From assembly GCF_016865585.1 (NCBI RefSeq), contig NZ_JAESND010000003.1, positions 62,001 to 126,000 of the forward strand: DNA of 64,000 bases. Direction: 5' to 3'. Position numbers and translations under genes: made by a program. Positions 30,628-40,575 of this stretch are shown one piece after another. Position 1 is the stretch's first letter, and the number at the start of each line of letters is the position of its first letter. Under the pieces are notes generated by a model. It was given only the letters and a program-made list of their open reading frames with translations, ran no database searches and had not been told where the DNA came from. Source of the DNA: Jeongeupia naejangsanensis. Lineage in GTDB: Bacteria; Pseudomonadota; Gammaproteobacteria; Burkholderiales; Chitinibacteraceae.

Positions 30628-31575
30628 TCATTGTCGGTAAGTTCCCTTTGTGCCGACGAGCGGCTGGCTTTGGGATGCGAACGCAAGGGTTCGGGGGCTT
30701 TCGAAGCACCGTGCCTCGCCGCTGACCGGATCGGTGAAGGCGATCGAGCGAGCCAGCAATTGCAGCGGCCGGCTGAAATCGTCGCCCTTGTCGGCCAGGG
30801 CCAGCGGATACCACGGGTCGTCGCGAATCGGGATGCCGAGCGCGTTCAGGTGCGCGCGCAGCTGGTGTTTCTTGCCGGTATGAGGCTCCAGCCGGTAACG
30901 GCCCCAGCCGTCCTGGTGTTCGAGCAGGGCAATCCGCGTTTCGCTGTTCGGCTCGCCGTCGACTTCGTGCATGGTGAAGTTGTCCGGCCGCTCGGCCAGC
31001 CGGCTTCGGTGCAATCGTGGCAGCACCAGATCGGTGCGGTATGGCGCGATGGCTTCATAAACCTTACAGATCCGGCGCTCGGCAAACAGCTTCTGGTAGA
31101 CCCCGCGGTGCGTCGGCGTGGCGCAGAACAGCATGACGCCGGCTGTTTCGCGGTCAAGCCGGTGCACAGGTGCGAGGTCGGGCAGGTTCAGGCTGGCGCG
31201 CAGCCGGGTCAGCAGCGTTTCCTTCAGGTGCCGGCCGGCCGGAATGCAGGCGAGGAAGTGCGGCTTGTCGGCCACGACGAGGTGCTCGTCGCGATACAGC
31301 ACCGGCGCGTCGAACGGCACCTGCGTCTCGGCCGACACCTCGCGGTAGTACCAGACGCGGGTATACGGCCGGTACGGGCTGGTCAGCGTATAGGCCTGGC
31401 CGTCCGGGGCGACCAGCGCACCGCGATCGAGCCGTTCGACCCATTGCGCCTCGGCAACGTGCGGAAACCGTGCGATCAGGTAGGACAGCAGGTCGGGCCA
31501 ATCGCCCAGCGGCAGTTCGAGAAAGCTTGGGGCGATGCCGTCGCGGATCGGCAAGGGAGAGGCGGGGCGGGGCAT
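30628..31575 (-). CDS. RluA-family pseudouridine synthase
   Basis: The 315-residue enzyme isomerises uridine to pseudouridine in rRNA or tRNA. The catalytic motif HRLDRETAGVML holds the nucleophile Asp. The downstream RxxLxAxxHTGKKHQLR-type segment (RLEPHTGKKHQLRAHL) and the N-terminal ADKPHFLACIP strand are typical of the RluA/TruC branch. There is no S4 domain. The exact RNA target cannot be assigned. It lies upstream of the convergent-facing end of the chemoreceptor gene on the same strand, with 145 bases between. Confidence 0.88.
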   Translation of the reverse strand: MPRPASPLPIRDGIAPSFLELPLGDWPDLLSYLIARFPHVAEAQWVERLDRGALVAPDGQAYTLTSPYRPYTRVWYYREVSAETQVPFDAPVLYRDEHLVVADKPHFLACIPAGRHLKETLLTRLRASLNLPDLAPVHRLDRETAGVMLFCATPTHRGVYQKLFAERRICKVYEAIAPYRTDLVLPRLHRSRLAERPDNFTMHEVDGEPNSETRIALLEHQDGWGRYRLEPHTGKKHQLRAHLNALGIPIRDDPWYPLALADKGDDFSRPLQLLARSIAFTDPVSGEARCFESPRTLAFASQSQPLVGTKGTYRQ

Positions 31576-31614
31576 GACGGCTGGGCTGGGACGGGAGCGC
31601 CAGTTTAGCCGGCC

Positions 31615-32385
31615 TCAGCGCAGCGTGCAGCGTGGTGTTTGCACTGCCTGAACGATTTGCGCCTTGCGCGGATCCTGCACGAAAGCGACGACCTGCAACT
31701 GCGCACGGGCGTCGTCGGGCAGCGGCAGCATCGTCGTGACCGTACCGCCGCCGGCCGGCAGGGACAGCGGCGGCGAGAGCACGCGCAGTACGTGGTCGTG
31801 CACGAGCGTGGCGCCACGGTTTTCGCCGGCACCGACACGCGAGCGCAGGCCGTCCTCGGTCACGCCGACGAGCAGCTGCAGTCCGGCCTGCCCAGGCGCG
31901 GTGCTGTCGATGCGGGCATGCACGTTCCCCCTGCCGTCGGCCATTGCCTGTACCTGAAGCCGCAGCGGTGCGGCCGGCCGGTTCTGCAATTGCCCGGCCA
32001 GCTGGTCGCGCCAGCCGAACAGGGCCTGGCCGTCGACAAAGAAGTGCGGTGTGTACACGGTCTGTCCGCCGCCCTGCGCCACCAGCCAGCGCTGGCGTTC
32101 GCCGAACTCGCGCCGGGCAAAGCGGTCGCGCCAGCCCAGACCGTCCCAGTAATCGACATGCAGCGCCAGCGGCACGACGCCGGGCGCGTCGAGTGCATTC
32201 AGCCGGGCATCGGCCGGCGGGCAGCTTGAACAGCCTTCGGAGGTGTACAGCTCGACCAGATGCACTTTTTGCGGGCCGCTGTCGCCCTTGCACGATGGTG
32301 TTGCTGTGCGGGTGCCCAGCGTCAGGGTGCTGAGCGCCAAAGCCCCGAGCGACAGGCCGATCGCGCCCACGATCCTCAATTGCAT
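31615..32385 (-). CDS. DUF1223 thioredoxin-like secreted protein
   Basis: This is a 256-residue protein with an N-terminal signal or anchor segment (about 5-24). The DUF1223 domain has the redox-type motif SEGCSSCPPAD (Cys-Ser-Ser-Cys), HVDYWDGLGWRDRFA, and the cis-Pro-like strand VYTPHFFVDG. It is a thioredoxin fold, probably acting on thiols in the periplasm; substrates are unknown. Start 32385 follows AAGGGAG; a longer frame to 32496 lacks similarity. It is divergent from a FrnE-type DsbA-fold gene with 146 bases between, a shared regulatory region. Confidence 0.83.
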   Translation of the reverse strand: MQLRIVGAIGLSLGALALSTLTLGTRTATPSCKGDSGPQKVHLVELYTSEGCSSCPPADARLNALDAPGVVPLALHVDYWDGLGWRDRFARREFGERQRWLVAQGGGQTVYTPHFFVDGQALFGWRDQLAGQLQNRPAAPLRLQVQAMADGRGNVHARIDSTAPGQAGLQLLVGVTEDGLRSRVGAGENRGATLVHDHVLRVLSPPLSLPAGGGTVTTMLPLPDDARAQLQVVAFVQDPRKAQIVQAVQTPRCTLR

Positions 32386-32531
32386 CCGTTTCTCCCTTGT
32401 GGATACCGCTTGGTCGTACCGGGCGCGCCGGCATGACACCGTCCGTCGGCGGGCGGCTGATCCGGTGTGGCTTGATTCGCTGCATTCCGGCCGCACCTTG
32501 GACGGATCGAATGCCGCCCGAGGACCCTGCG

Positions 32532-33188
32532 ATGACCACCACCCTGAAGATCGACTTCGTTTCCGACATCTCGTGCCCCTGGTGCGCGATCGGACTGCAA
32601 TCGCTGCTGCGTGCCGCCGAGTCGGTCAAGGACGAGGTGACGCTGGACCTGCAGTTCCATCCGTACGAGCTGAACCCGCAGCTCGGCCCGGAAGGCCACG
32701 ATGTGGCGACTTATCTGATGGACAAGTACGGCATGGATGCGGCGCAGCTGGCGCAGAACCAGGCGGCGATCCGCGATCGCGGCGCCGGGGTGGGCATCCG
32801 TTTCAACATGGCGGGCCGACGCGCCTACAACACCTTCGACGCGCACCGGCTGCTGGCATGGGCCGGCGAGCAGGGCCCCGCGCTGCAGCTGGCGCTGAAA
32901 CAGGCGCTGTTCGTCGCCTATTTCACCGACGGTGACAATCTGGCCGACCCCGATACGCTGGTCCGGCTGGCCGGCGCGGTCGGACTCGATGGCGACGCGG
33001 CGCGCGAGATCCTCGCCGGCGACCGCTACGCCGATACCGTGCGCAACGAGGAGGCCTTCTATCAGCAGCAAGGCATCACCGCAGTGCCGGCGGTGATCGT
33101 CAACGAGCAGTACCTGATTTCCGGCGGGCAGCCCGCCGAGGTCTTCGCCAACGCCCTGCAGCAGATTGCCCGCGGCGAGGCAGGCTGA
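32532..33188 (+). CDS. DsbA-family FrnE-like oxidoreductase
   Basis: This 218-residue cytoplasmic DsbA-fold protein has the active-site motif ISCPWCAIG (Cys-Pro-Trp-Cys) and the FrnE-type insertion. It also has the cis-Pro loop GITAVPAVIVNEQYLISGGQP. FrnE-like proteins are thiol-disulfide oxidoreductases or isomerases linked in some bacteria to polyketide synthesis or oxidative stress. ATG 32532 has GAGGA nine bases upstream. It is divergent from the DUF1223 gene, which also has a CxxC thioredoxin fold. Confidence 0.88.
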   Translation: MTTTLKIDFVSDISCPWCAIGLQSLLRAAESVKDEVTLDLQFHPYELNPQLGPEGHDVATYLMDKYGMDAAQLAQNQAAIRDRGAGVGIRFNMAGRRAYNTFDAHRLLAWAGEQGPALQLALKQALFVAYFTDGDNLADPDTLVRLAGAVGLDGDAAREILAGDRYADTVRNEEAFYQQQGITAVPAVIVNEQYLISGGQPAEVFANALQQIARGEAG

Positions 33189-33241
33189 GCTGCGGCCGCG
33201 CGGCGGTACAATCGGGGTTTGCCGATCTGCTGCCGTTCGCC

Positions 33242-33625
33242 ATGACCGATCTACCCTCGCCACCCGGCCTGCCTTCACCGTGCGTCGGGCGCTGCGCGCT
33301 CGATGCCAGCGGCCAGACCTGCAGCGGCTGTCGTCGCACCATTGCCGAAATCACCGCCTGGTCGACGCTCGACGACGCCGGCAAGGCGGCGGTGTGGGCG
33401 CGGTTGCGTGGTCTGCAGGCGCCGGCCGCGCGCGCCAAGACCTGTTCGCGCTGCGGCAGCGGTTTCGGCTGCGGCACCGGCGGCAAGGACGGCGGCTGCT
33501 GGTGTGCCGATCTGCCGCCGGCCATGCCGTGGCCGCCGGCGGACGACTGCCTGTGCCCGGACTGCCTGCGTGCGGCCATCGTCGATCGCGCCGCGCAGCT
33601 GGGCCGGACCGGCGATCTGCCCTGA
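33242..33625 (+). CDS. DUF1289 protein with cysteine-rich CWC domain
   Basis: The 127-residue protein begins with a DUF1289 zinc-knuckle-like module (PCVGRCALDASGQTCSGCRRT, spaced cysteines, then the ITAWSTL helix). A Cys-rich CWC domain follows (CSRCGSGFGCG, CWCADLP, CLCPDCL). Fourteen cysteines in 127 residues suggest metal binding. The joining of the two domains in one small protein is seen in related bacteria. The function is unknown. A TACAAT -10-like hexamer is at 33207-33212. Confidence 0.8.
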   Translation: MTDLPSPPGLPSPCVGRCALDASGQTCSGCRRTIAEITAWSTLDDAGKAAVWARLRGLQAPAARAKTCSRCGSGFGCGTGGKDGGCWCADLPPAMPWPPADDCLCPDCLRAAIVDRAAQLGRTGDLP

Positions 33626-33749
33626 ACCACTGGGGCTGTGGCCGGATTGCCGATACGGGCGGGCCGCAATGTCATCGGGATGGCGTCCTCGGGTAGAATG
33701 CGCGCCTTACTCAAAACGCAAGCGCGCTTGCCGATCGATGGATGACCCG

Positions 33750-34301
33750 ATGAAGAAACTGCTGGTACTCGGCCTGCTGGCCGCTGCGACAAACGCGCCC
33801 GCCGCCAACAAAGCCGTGCTGCTCGAAGTGCCGGTCACCTATCACGCCGACGCCGGCGTCGTGGCCAAGGTGAAGGAGGAGTGCAAGCCCGAGGAGCAAC
33901 TGGCGACGCGGGTCGGTGAAGTGATGAAGAAGCTGAGCCGGGAAGGCACCGGCACCGTGGCGTCGGCCGCTGAAGCCGCCGAGGCTGGCGATGCGGCCGT
34001 GTTGCGGCTGCAGATCACTCATGTGCTCGGTGTCGGCGGTGGTGCCTTCAGCGGGCCGAAGGCGATTACCGTGAACGCCGAGCTGCTCGAAGGCGGCAAG
34101 GTGGTGCGCCAGACCAAGATCAACCGCTGGTCGATCGGTGGCGTGTTCGGCGCCTTCAAGGGAACGTGCTCGATTCTCGACCGCAGCGCCGCGGCGATCG
34201 GCAAGGATCTGGGGCGCTGGGTGCGCGATCCGTCGTACCAGATCAAGGAAGAAGCGGCGCCGAAGGATGCGGAGCCGGAGAAGCAGGCCGCCGCGCAGTA
34301 A
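33750..34301 (+). CDS. Secreted protein of unknown function
   Basis: The 183-residue protein has a signal peptide (KKLLVLGLLAAATNAPA). Its mature part contains two cysteines and a glycine-rich turn (VLGVGGGAFSGPKAITV), then VNAELLEGGKVVRQTKINRWS, a pattern like DUF4410-type periplasmic proteins. The C-terminus is charged and Ala/Glu/Lys-rich. ATG 33750 fits the signal peptide; ATG 33738 adds four residues. A TAGAAT hexamer lies at 33694-33699. It is followed by a terminator and is convergent with the ABC exporter. Confidence 0.65.
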   Translation: MKKLLVLGLLAAATNAPAANKAVLLEVPVTYHADAGVVAKVKEECKPEEQLATRVGEVMKKLSREGTGTVASAAEAAEAGDAAVLRLQITHVLGVGGGAFSGPKAITVNAELLEGGKVVRQTKINRWSIGGVFGAFKGTCSILDRSAAAIGKDLGRWVRDPSYQIKEEAAPKDAEPEKQAAAQ

Positions 34302-34315
34302 GGCGTCTGCCCGCA

Positions 34316-34353
34316 AAAGAAAAACGGCGCGTCCTGGAACGCGCCGTTCTTGC
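34316..34353. terminator. Bidirectional terminator
   Basis: AAAAACGGCGCG / CGCGCCGTTCTT with loop TCCTGGAA lies between the convergent secreted-protein and ABC-exporter genes. Confidence 0.75.
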
Positions 34354-34366
34354 GTCTGCGGTGGCG

Positions 34367-36220
<1,854 letters not shown>

Positions 36221-36526
36221 GATGACTCCTTCGATCTTGGCGGCGGGACGACCGGCTTGTGGCCGGCCGTCCCGGTGACTCGCCCCGCGCGCGCCGGGGA
36301 TGGCGGTGGCGTGCCGGGCGACCGTACAAAATACAACAAACAGATTACGGCAAGCCAGAGGCCAGCTTGCATTTGCCTGGGTATTTGAGCAATTAACCGT
36401 CGTAATGTTCAGCAATCGGGCAAGCCGGGCACAGCCGGGTGTCGCCGCAACCGCGCAAATAGTGAGTTTCCTCAGTGAAACCGGCGACGACAGCAACGTA
36501 CACTTGATGGTTCCATACACCTTTTC

Positions 36527-37915
36527 ATGTTAAGTGGGATACCAATCTTGGCTGACGCAACCCAACACGACGGTCTGAAGCGCGGGCTGAAGAACCGTCA
36601 CATCCAGCTGATTGCGCTCGGCGGCGCCATCGGCACCGGGCTCTTCCTCGGCTCGGCCAGCGTGCTCAAGGCCGCCGGCCCGTCGATGATCCTCGGCTAT
36701 GCCATCGGCGGCATCATCGCCTTCATGATCATGCGCCAGCTCGGCGAGATGGTCGCGCAGGAGCCGGTTGCCGGCTCGTTCAGCCACTTCGCCTACAAGT
36801 ACTGGGGCGACTTCCCGGGCTTCTTCTCGGGCTGGAACTACTGGGTGCTGTACGTGCTGGTGAGCATGGCCGAGCTGACCGCGGTCGGTGTCTACGTGCA
36901 GTACTGGTGGCCCGGGGTGCCGACCTGGGTGTCGGCGATGGTGTTCTTCGTCGTGGTCAACGCGATCAACCTTGCCAACGTGAAGTTCTACGGCGAAACC
37001 GAGTTCTGGTTCGCGATCATCAAGGTCGCCGCCATCATCGGCATGATCGCTTTCGGTGGCTGGCTGCTCGCGTCTGGCAACGGCGGCCCGCAGGCGTCGA
37101 TCACCAATCTGTGGAACGACGGCGGCTTCTTCCCGCACGGCTTCTCGGGCCTGTTCTGGATGCTCGCGATCATCATGTTCTCGTTCGGCGGGCTGGAGCT
37201 GATCGGCATCACCGCAGCCGAGGCCGACGATCCGCAGAAGAGCATTCCGAAGGCGGTGAACCAGGTCATCTACCGGATCCTGATTTTCTACATCGGCGCG
37301 CTGACCATCCTGCTGTCGCTGTTCCCGTGGAACCAGGTCGCCCAGGGCGGCAGCCCCTTCGTGATGATCTTCGAGCAGATCGGCTCGGGCTGGGTCGCCA
37401 CCGCGCTGAACATCGTCGTGCTGACCGCTGCGCTGTCGGTCTACAACAGCGGCGTCTATGCCAACAGCCGCATGCTTTACGGTCTGGCCGAACAGGGCAA
37501 CGCACCAAAGGCATTGCTGAAGGTCGACCGTCGTGGCGTGCCGGTCGCGGCAATCGGGCTGTCGGCGCTGGCGACCTTCGCCTGTGTGATCATCAACTAC
37601 GTGATTCCGGCCGAAGCCCTCGGCGTGCTGATGGCGCTGGTCGTCGCTGCGCTGGTGCTCAACTGGGGGCTGATCAGCCTGACGCACCTGAAATTCCGCA
37701 AGGCGATGGACGCCAAGGGCGAAAAGCTGGTGTTCAAGTCGTTCTGGTTCCCGCTCAGCAACTGGGTCTGTCTGGCCTTCATGGCGATGATCATCGTCAT
37801 TCTGGCGCTGACGCCGGGGATGAATGTCTCGGTCTGGCTGATGCCGGTGTGGCTGCTCGCGATGTGGGGTGGTTACGTGATCAAGCAGCGCCGGGTTGCC
37901 GCGCGGCAGCACTGA
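36527..37915 (+). CDS. aroP: Aromatic amino acid permease, AroP type
   Basis: This 462-residue inner-membrane proton symporter of the AAT/APC family has twelve helices. The block GLKNRHIQLIALGGAIGTGL and segments such as MRQLGEMVAQEPVAGSFSHF, FSFGGLELIGITAAEADDP and QVIYRILIFYIGAL closely follow AroP/PheP, importers of Phe, Tyr and Trp. The exact substrate preference is inference. The start may be ATG 36527 or TTG 36548; neither has a strong ribosome binding site. It is divergent from the ABC exporter. Confidence 0.85.
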   Translation: MLSGIPILADATQHDGLKRGLKNRHIQLIALGGAIGTGLFLGSASVLKAAGPSMILGYAIGGIIAFMIMRQLGEMVAQEPVAGSFSHFAYKYWGDFPGFFSGWNYWVLYVLVSMAELTAVGVYVQYWWPGVPTWVSAMVFFVVVNAINLANVKFYGETEFWFAIIKVAAIIGMIAFGGWLLASGNGGPQASITNLWNDGGFFPHGFSGLFWMLAIIMFSFGGLELIGITAAEADDPQKSIPKAVNQVIYRILIFYIGALTILLSLFPWNQVAQGGSPFVMIFEQIGSGWVATALNIVVLTAALSVYNSGVYANSRMLYGLAEQGNAPKALLKVDRRGVPVAAIGLSALATFACVIINYVIPAEALGVLMALVVAALVLNWGLISLTHLKFRKAMDAKGEKLVFKSFWFPLSNWVCLAFMAMIIVILALTPGMNVSVWLMPVWLLAMWGGYVIKQRRVAARQH

Positions 37916-37931
37916 TAGTCCGGTAGGCATG

Positions 37932-37966
37932 CAAAAAAGGGGAAGCCTCGCTTCCCCTTTTTTTTG
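37932..37966 (+). terminator. Terminator after the permease gene
   Basis: AAAAAAGGGGAAGC / GCTTCCCCTTTTTTTT with loop CTC lies 17 bases downstream of the stop codon. Confidence 0.9.
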
Positions 37967-38060
37967 TGCCCACCAAACGGGTGAGTGCGGGAACGCCCTT
38001 GGCGTCCGGCAGCGGACGCGCCGCAATAATGGCGTTTTCGAGCATCACACCGGGCCCGCC

Positions 38061-38816
38061 ATGCTGCAGCTGATCGACCATCCCGATGCCATCCGCGAAA
38101 TCCGGCTGGCGCGCGCGCCGGTCAATGCGCTCGATCCGGCACTGATCCGGGCGATCCGCCTTGCGGTCGAGACCGCGCCGGCCGAGGGCGTGGCCGGGCT
38201 GGTGCTGTCGGGTGCGCCGGGGATGTTCAGTGCCGGCCTCGACGTGCCGGCCTTGCTGGCGCTCGACCGCGATGCGCTGATGCCGGTCTGGGCCGATTTC
38301 TTCGGCATCTTCGCCGCGATCGCCTGCTCGCCGATTCCGGTGGTTGCGGCGATCACCGGCCACAGCCCGGCCGGTGGTGCGGTGATGGCGATCCATTGCG
38401 ATTACCGGGTGATGGCGGCCGGCGATTTCCGCATCGGCCTGAACGAGGTTCAGGTCGGCCTGGTCGTGCCCGAATGCCTGCAGCTGGCGCTGCGGCGGCT
38501 GACCGGCCCGCGTCATGCCGAACAGCTGGTGGTGGCCGGGGCGATGATTCCGGCTACGCGGGCGTTCGAGGTCGGCATGGTCGACGAACTGGCCGACACC
38601 GACGCGGTGGTGCCGCAGGCGCTTGCGTGGCTGCGGCAGCGGCTGGCCCTGCCGCGGCAGGCAATGCTGGCGACGCGGGCCATTACCCGGGCCGACCTGC
38701 ATGCCGCCTACGCCGATCCGGCGGCGATGCCGCTGGCCGACGTGCAGGCGCGCTGGTGGTCCGACGAGACGCAGGCGACGATGCGGGCGCTGGTTGCCCG
38801 GCTGAAACAGCGCTGA
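38061..38816 (+). CDS. Enoyl-CoA hydratase/isomerase-family protein
   Basis: This 251-residue crotonase-fold protein has the oxyanion-hole strand SAGLDVPALL and the second glycine turn ITGHSPAGGAVMAIHCDYRVMA, followed by FRIGLNEVQVGLVVP. The second catalytic Glu of true hydratases (E-x-x-x-G-x-x-P) is replaced by V-V-P-E-C-L, closer to the delta3-delta2-enoyl-CoA isomerase pattern. It likely acts in beta-oxidation of unsaturated acyl chains. It stands alone, convergent with the ubiquitin gene. Confidence 0.8.
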   Translation: MLQLIDHPDAIREIRLARAPVNALDPALIRAIRLAVETAPAEGVAGLVLSGAPGMFSAGLDVPALLALDRDALMPVWADFFGIFAAIACSPIPVVAAITGHSPAGGAVMAIHCDYRVMAAGDFRIGLNEVQVGLVVPECLQLALRRLTGPRHAEQLVVAGAMIPATRAFEVGMVDELADTDAVVPQALAWLRQRLALPRQAMLATRAITRADLHAAYADPAAMPLADVQARWWSDETQATMRALVARLKQR

Positions 38817-38832
38817 CCACCCGCAACACCTC

Positions 38833-38872
38833 AAAAGAAACCGGCACCCCCTTTGCCGGGTGCCGGTCCTCC
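38833..38872 (-). terminator. Terminator of the propeller-ubiquitin operon
   Basis: On the minus strand, ACCGGCACCC / GGGTGCCGGT with a GGCAAAGG loop is followed by TTTCTTTTG, nine bases beyond the ubiquitin stop codon. Its quality supports a genuinely transcribed gene. On the plus strand no T tract follows, so it mainly serves the leftward operon. Confidence 0.8.
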
Positions 38873-38880
38873 AGGGTGCG

Positions 38881-39201
38881 CTAGCCGCCGCGCAGGCGCA
38901 GCACCAGATGCAATGTCGCTTCTTTCTGGATGTTGTAGTCCGAGATCGTTCGGCCGTCCTCGAGCTGCTTGCCCACGTAGATCAGCCGCTGCTGGTCGGG
39001 TGGGATTCCTTCCTTGTCCTGGATCTTGGCCTTGACGTTCTCGATGCTGTCGCTCGGCTCTACCTCGAGCGGGATGGTCTCGCCGCCGGTCAGCGTTTTG
39101 ACGCTGATCGGAAAGGCATGGGCCTGTGCGCCGATGACTATCGCTGCCACGGCCAGCAGTGCACTCATGCGGAAATGGCCTTTTTGCAGAAGCGTGTTCA
39201 T
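38881..39201 (-). CDS. Secreted bacterial ubiquitin
   Basis: The 106-residue protein is a signal peptide (about 1-29, hydrophobic [13 protein letters not shown], cleavage after AHA) joined to one ubiquitin unit. By eye the unit differs from eukaryotic ubiquitin at about ten of 76 positions plus one inserted residue (TLTGGET). Hydrophobic patch residues Leu8, Ile44, His68 and Val70 are kept, as are lysines 6, 27, 29, 33, 48 and 63 (Lys11 is Glu). The chain ends exactly LRLRGG before the stop, so no processing is needed. ATG 39201 has AAGGAG nine bases upstream. It is second in an operon with a propeller protein. The signal peptide points to the periplasm or outside, where bacterial E1 or E2 would not meet it; it may act on other cells. 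It looks like gene transfer from a eukaryote. Confidence 0.93.
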   Translation of the reverse strand: MNTLLQKGHFRMSALLAVAAIVIGAQAHAFPISVKTLTGGETIPLEVEPSDSIENVKAKIQDKEGIPPDQQRLIYVGKQLEDGRTISDYNIQKEATLHLVLRLRGG

Positions 39202-39239
39202 GTGCTTACTCCTTGTCGCATTCGGGGGTCGAAGCCGGG

Positions 39240-40400
39240 TCACGGAACGATGGTCAGGCCGGCCGGCAGGTTGCCGAGGGCGCCCGAGGCCGTGTTGCCG
39301 AAATCGCTGAGTAGCGTGCGCAGGCCGGAAACCGGGTCCACCGAATACAGCGCGCCGAGATTGCTGGTGCCGGCGTTGCCGTCCTGCACCAGCACCCGGT
39401 CGTTGCCCGGGCTGCCCCAGCTCAGCGAACCCGGCTGCAGGCCGTTGCTTGCCGGGCCGTAGGCGGTGTTGCCGAAGTCGGAAACCACCGTGCGCTGGCC
39501 GCTGATCGGGTTGACCCTGACCAGCAGTCCCTTCTTTTGCGTGCCTGCCTGGGCAACGACGACATAGATCGCCCCTGACTGTGCCGACCACGCCGGCGAG
39601 ACGGCCACACCGACCGGGCCGCTCAATGGATTCGCGTCGACAGTGCCCTGGCTGGCGTTGCCGAAATCGCTCAGCAGGGTACGGGTGCCGGTGACGGCGC
39701 TGACGATGAAGACCGCGCCGCGCGTGCCGGTGCCAGCCGAGGCATCGGCGACGACGAGTTCGTGGCCGAGCAGGTCGTCGAGCAGTGCCGGACGCAGCGC
39801 GATGCTGTCGGGGTAGACGCCCAGCGGTCCCTGCGCCGGATCACCGAAATCGGACAGCAGCGTGCGCTGGCCGTTGTCGCTGCGGACCTTGAACAGCCCG
39901 CCGGCGGCATCGGTGCCGGCGAACGGGTCGACGACGTAGATGGTGGCCCACAGGTCCAGCAGGCCGCCTACGGCGAGTACGCCGCTTGGAAACAGCCCGA
40001 GCGGACCGGAGGCCGGGTTGCCGAAGTCGCTGAGCAGGGTCCGTGTACCGGTGTTCGGGTTCACCTTGAGCACGGCGCCGCGCTGGCCGGAGCCGCCGTT
40101 GCCGTCGCTCAGCAGGATGGCACCGGGCGCGAGCAGCGTTTGCGGCAGCCAGCTGATGGCATTCGGATCCCGGCCAAGCACGCCCAGGCCGGACTGGCCG
40201 AGGTCGGACAGCACGGTACGTGTGCCGGTTTGCCTGTCGACGGCGAACAGCTTGCCGTTCGATCCGGCGCCGGCCATCTGGTCGATGCTCAGGATCGTGC
40301 CCGAGCTGGGCTGGGCGAAGGCCGGCGCGGCCGTGACGGCAGCCACGACGACACCGGCGAGCGCCAGCCGGCGCAACAGACCAATAAGGGTTTTCTGCAC
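39240..40400 (-). CDS. Secreted six-repeat beta-propeller protein
   Basis: The protein of about 386 residues has a signal peptide (hydrophobic [18 protein letters not shown]). Six repeats of about 59-63 residues follow, each carrying RTLLSDFG or a close variant at positions near 61, 120, 179, 240, 303 and 361 (counted from the GTG). Each repeat also has a glycine-rich GPLG turn and a G-x-L-x-x-V-x-P strand. This suits a six-bladed propeller of the NHL or SMP-30-like kind. No catalytic or metal motif is evident, so it may be a binding protein. GGAGG lies five bases before GTG 40400; ATG 40412 has none. It precedes the ubiquitin gene by 38 bases, in one probable operon. Confidence 0.8.
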   Translation of the reverse strand: MQKTLIGLLRRLALAGVVVAAVTAAPAFAQPSSGTILSIDQMAGAGSNGKLFAVDRQTGTRTVLSDLGQSGLGVLGRDPNAISWLPQTLLAPGAILLSDGNGGSGQRGAVLKVNPNTGTRTLLSDFGNPASGPLGLFPSGVLAVGGLLDLWATIYVVDPFAGTDAAGGLFKVRSDNGQRTLLSDFGDPAQGPLGVYPDSIALRPALLDDLLGHELVVADASAGTGTRGAVFIVSAVTGTRTLLSDFGNASQGTVDANPLSGPVGVAVSPAWSAQSGAIYVVVAQAGTQKKGLLVRVNPISGQRTVVSDFGNTAYGPASNGLQPGSLSWGSPGNDRVLVQDGNAGTSNLGALYSVDPVSGLRTLLSDFGNTASGALGNLPAGLTIVP

Positions 40401-40469
40401 AGCAACCTCCATGAAGAGTGGACGTGTCCTCGGCGTACTGGCGCCGTCTTCAAGGATTGAAGCCGAAAT

Positions 40470-40560
40470 CTAAATTATCAAGTAAATATCAAGTAATTTA
40501 CTGTTTTGATGTTTGCGCTATTTTTGATGATTTTTGTAAGCTATTGCGTCATCAAACAGC
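40470..40560 (-). promoter_or_regulatory. AT-rich promoter/operator region of the propeller-ubiquitin operon
   Basis: This is an isolated AT-rich stretch in GC-rich DNA. The decamer TATCAAGTAA occurs twice in direct order at 40476-40485 and 40487-40496 (11-base period). CATCAAAA-type repeats lie further upstream on the minus strand. An 11-base period suggests a regulator binding to one face of the helix. The -35 and -10 boxes cannot be fixed with confidence. Confidence 0.45.
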
Positions 40561-40575
40561 GCCAGCCGCCGGTGT

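Noticed and set aside
38881-39201. Ubiquitin gene as assembly contamination from a eukaryote
   Set aside because: It is fused to a bacterial signal peptide, has a Shine-Dalgarno site and a terminator, and lies 38 bases from a bacterial-type gene with no break in sequence style.
38881-39591. A longer 236-residue frame containing ubiquitin as C-terminal domain
   Set aside because: Its upstream part overlaps the propeller gene in another frame. The ATG at 39201 has a proper ribosome binding site and directly starts a signal peptide.
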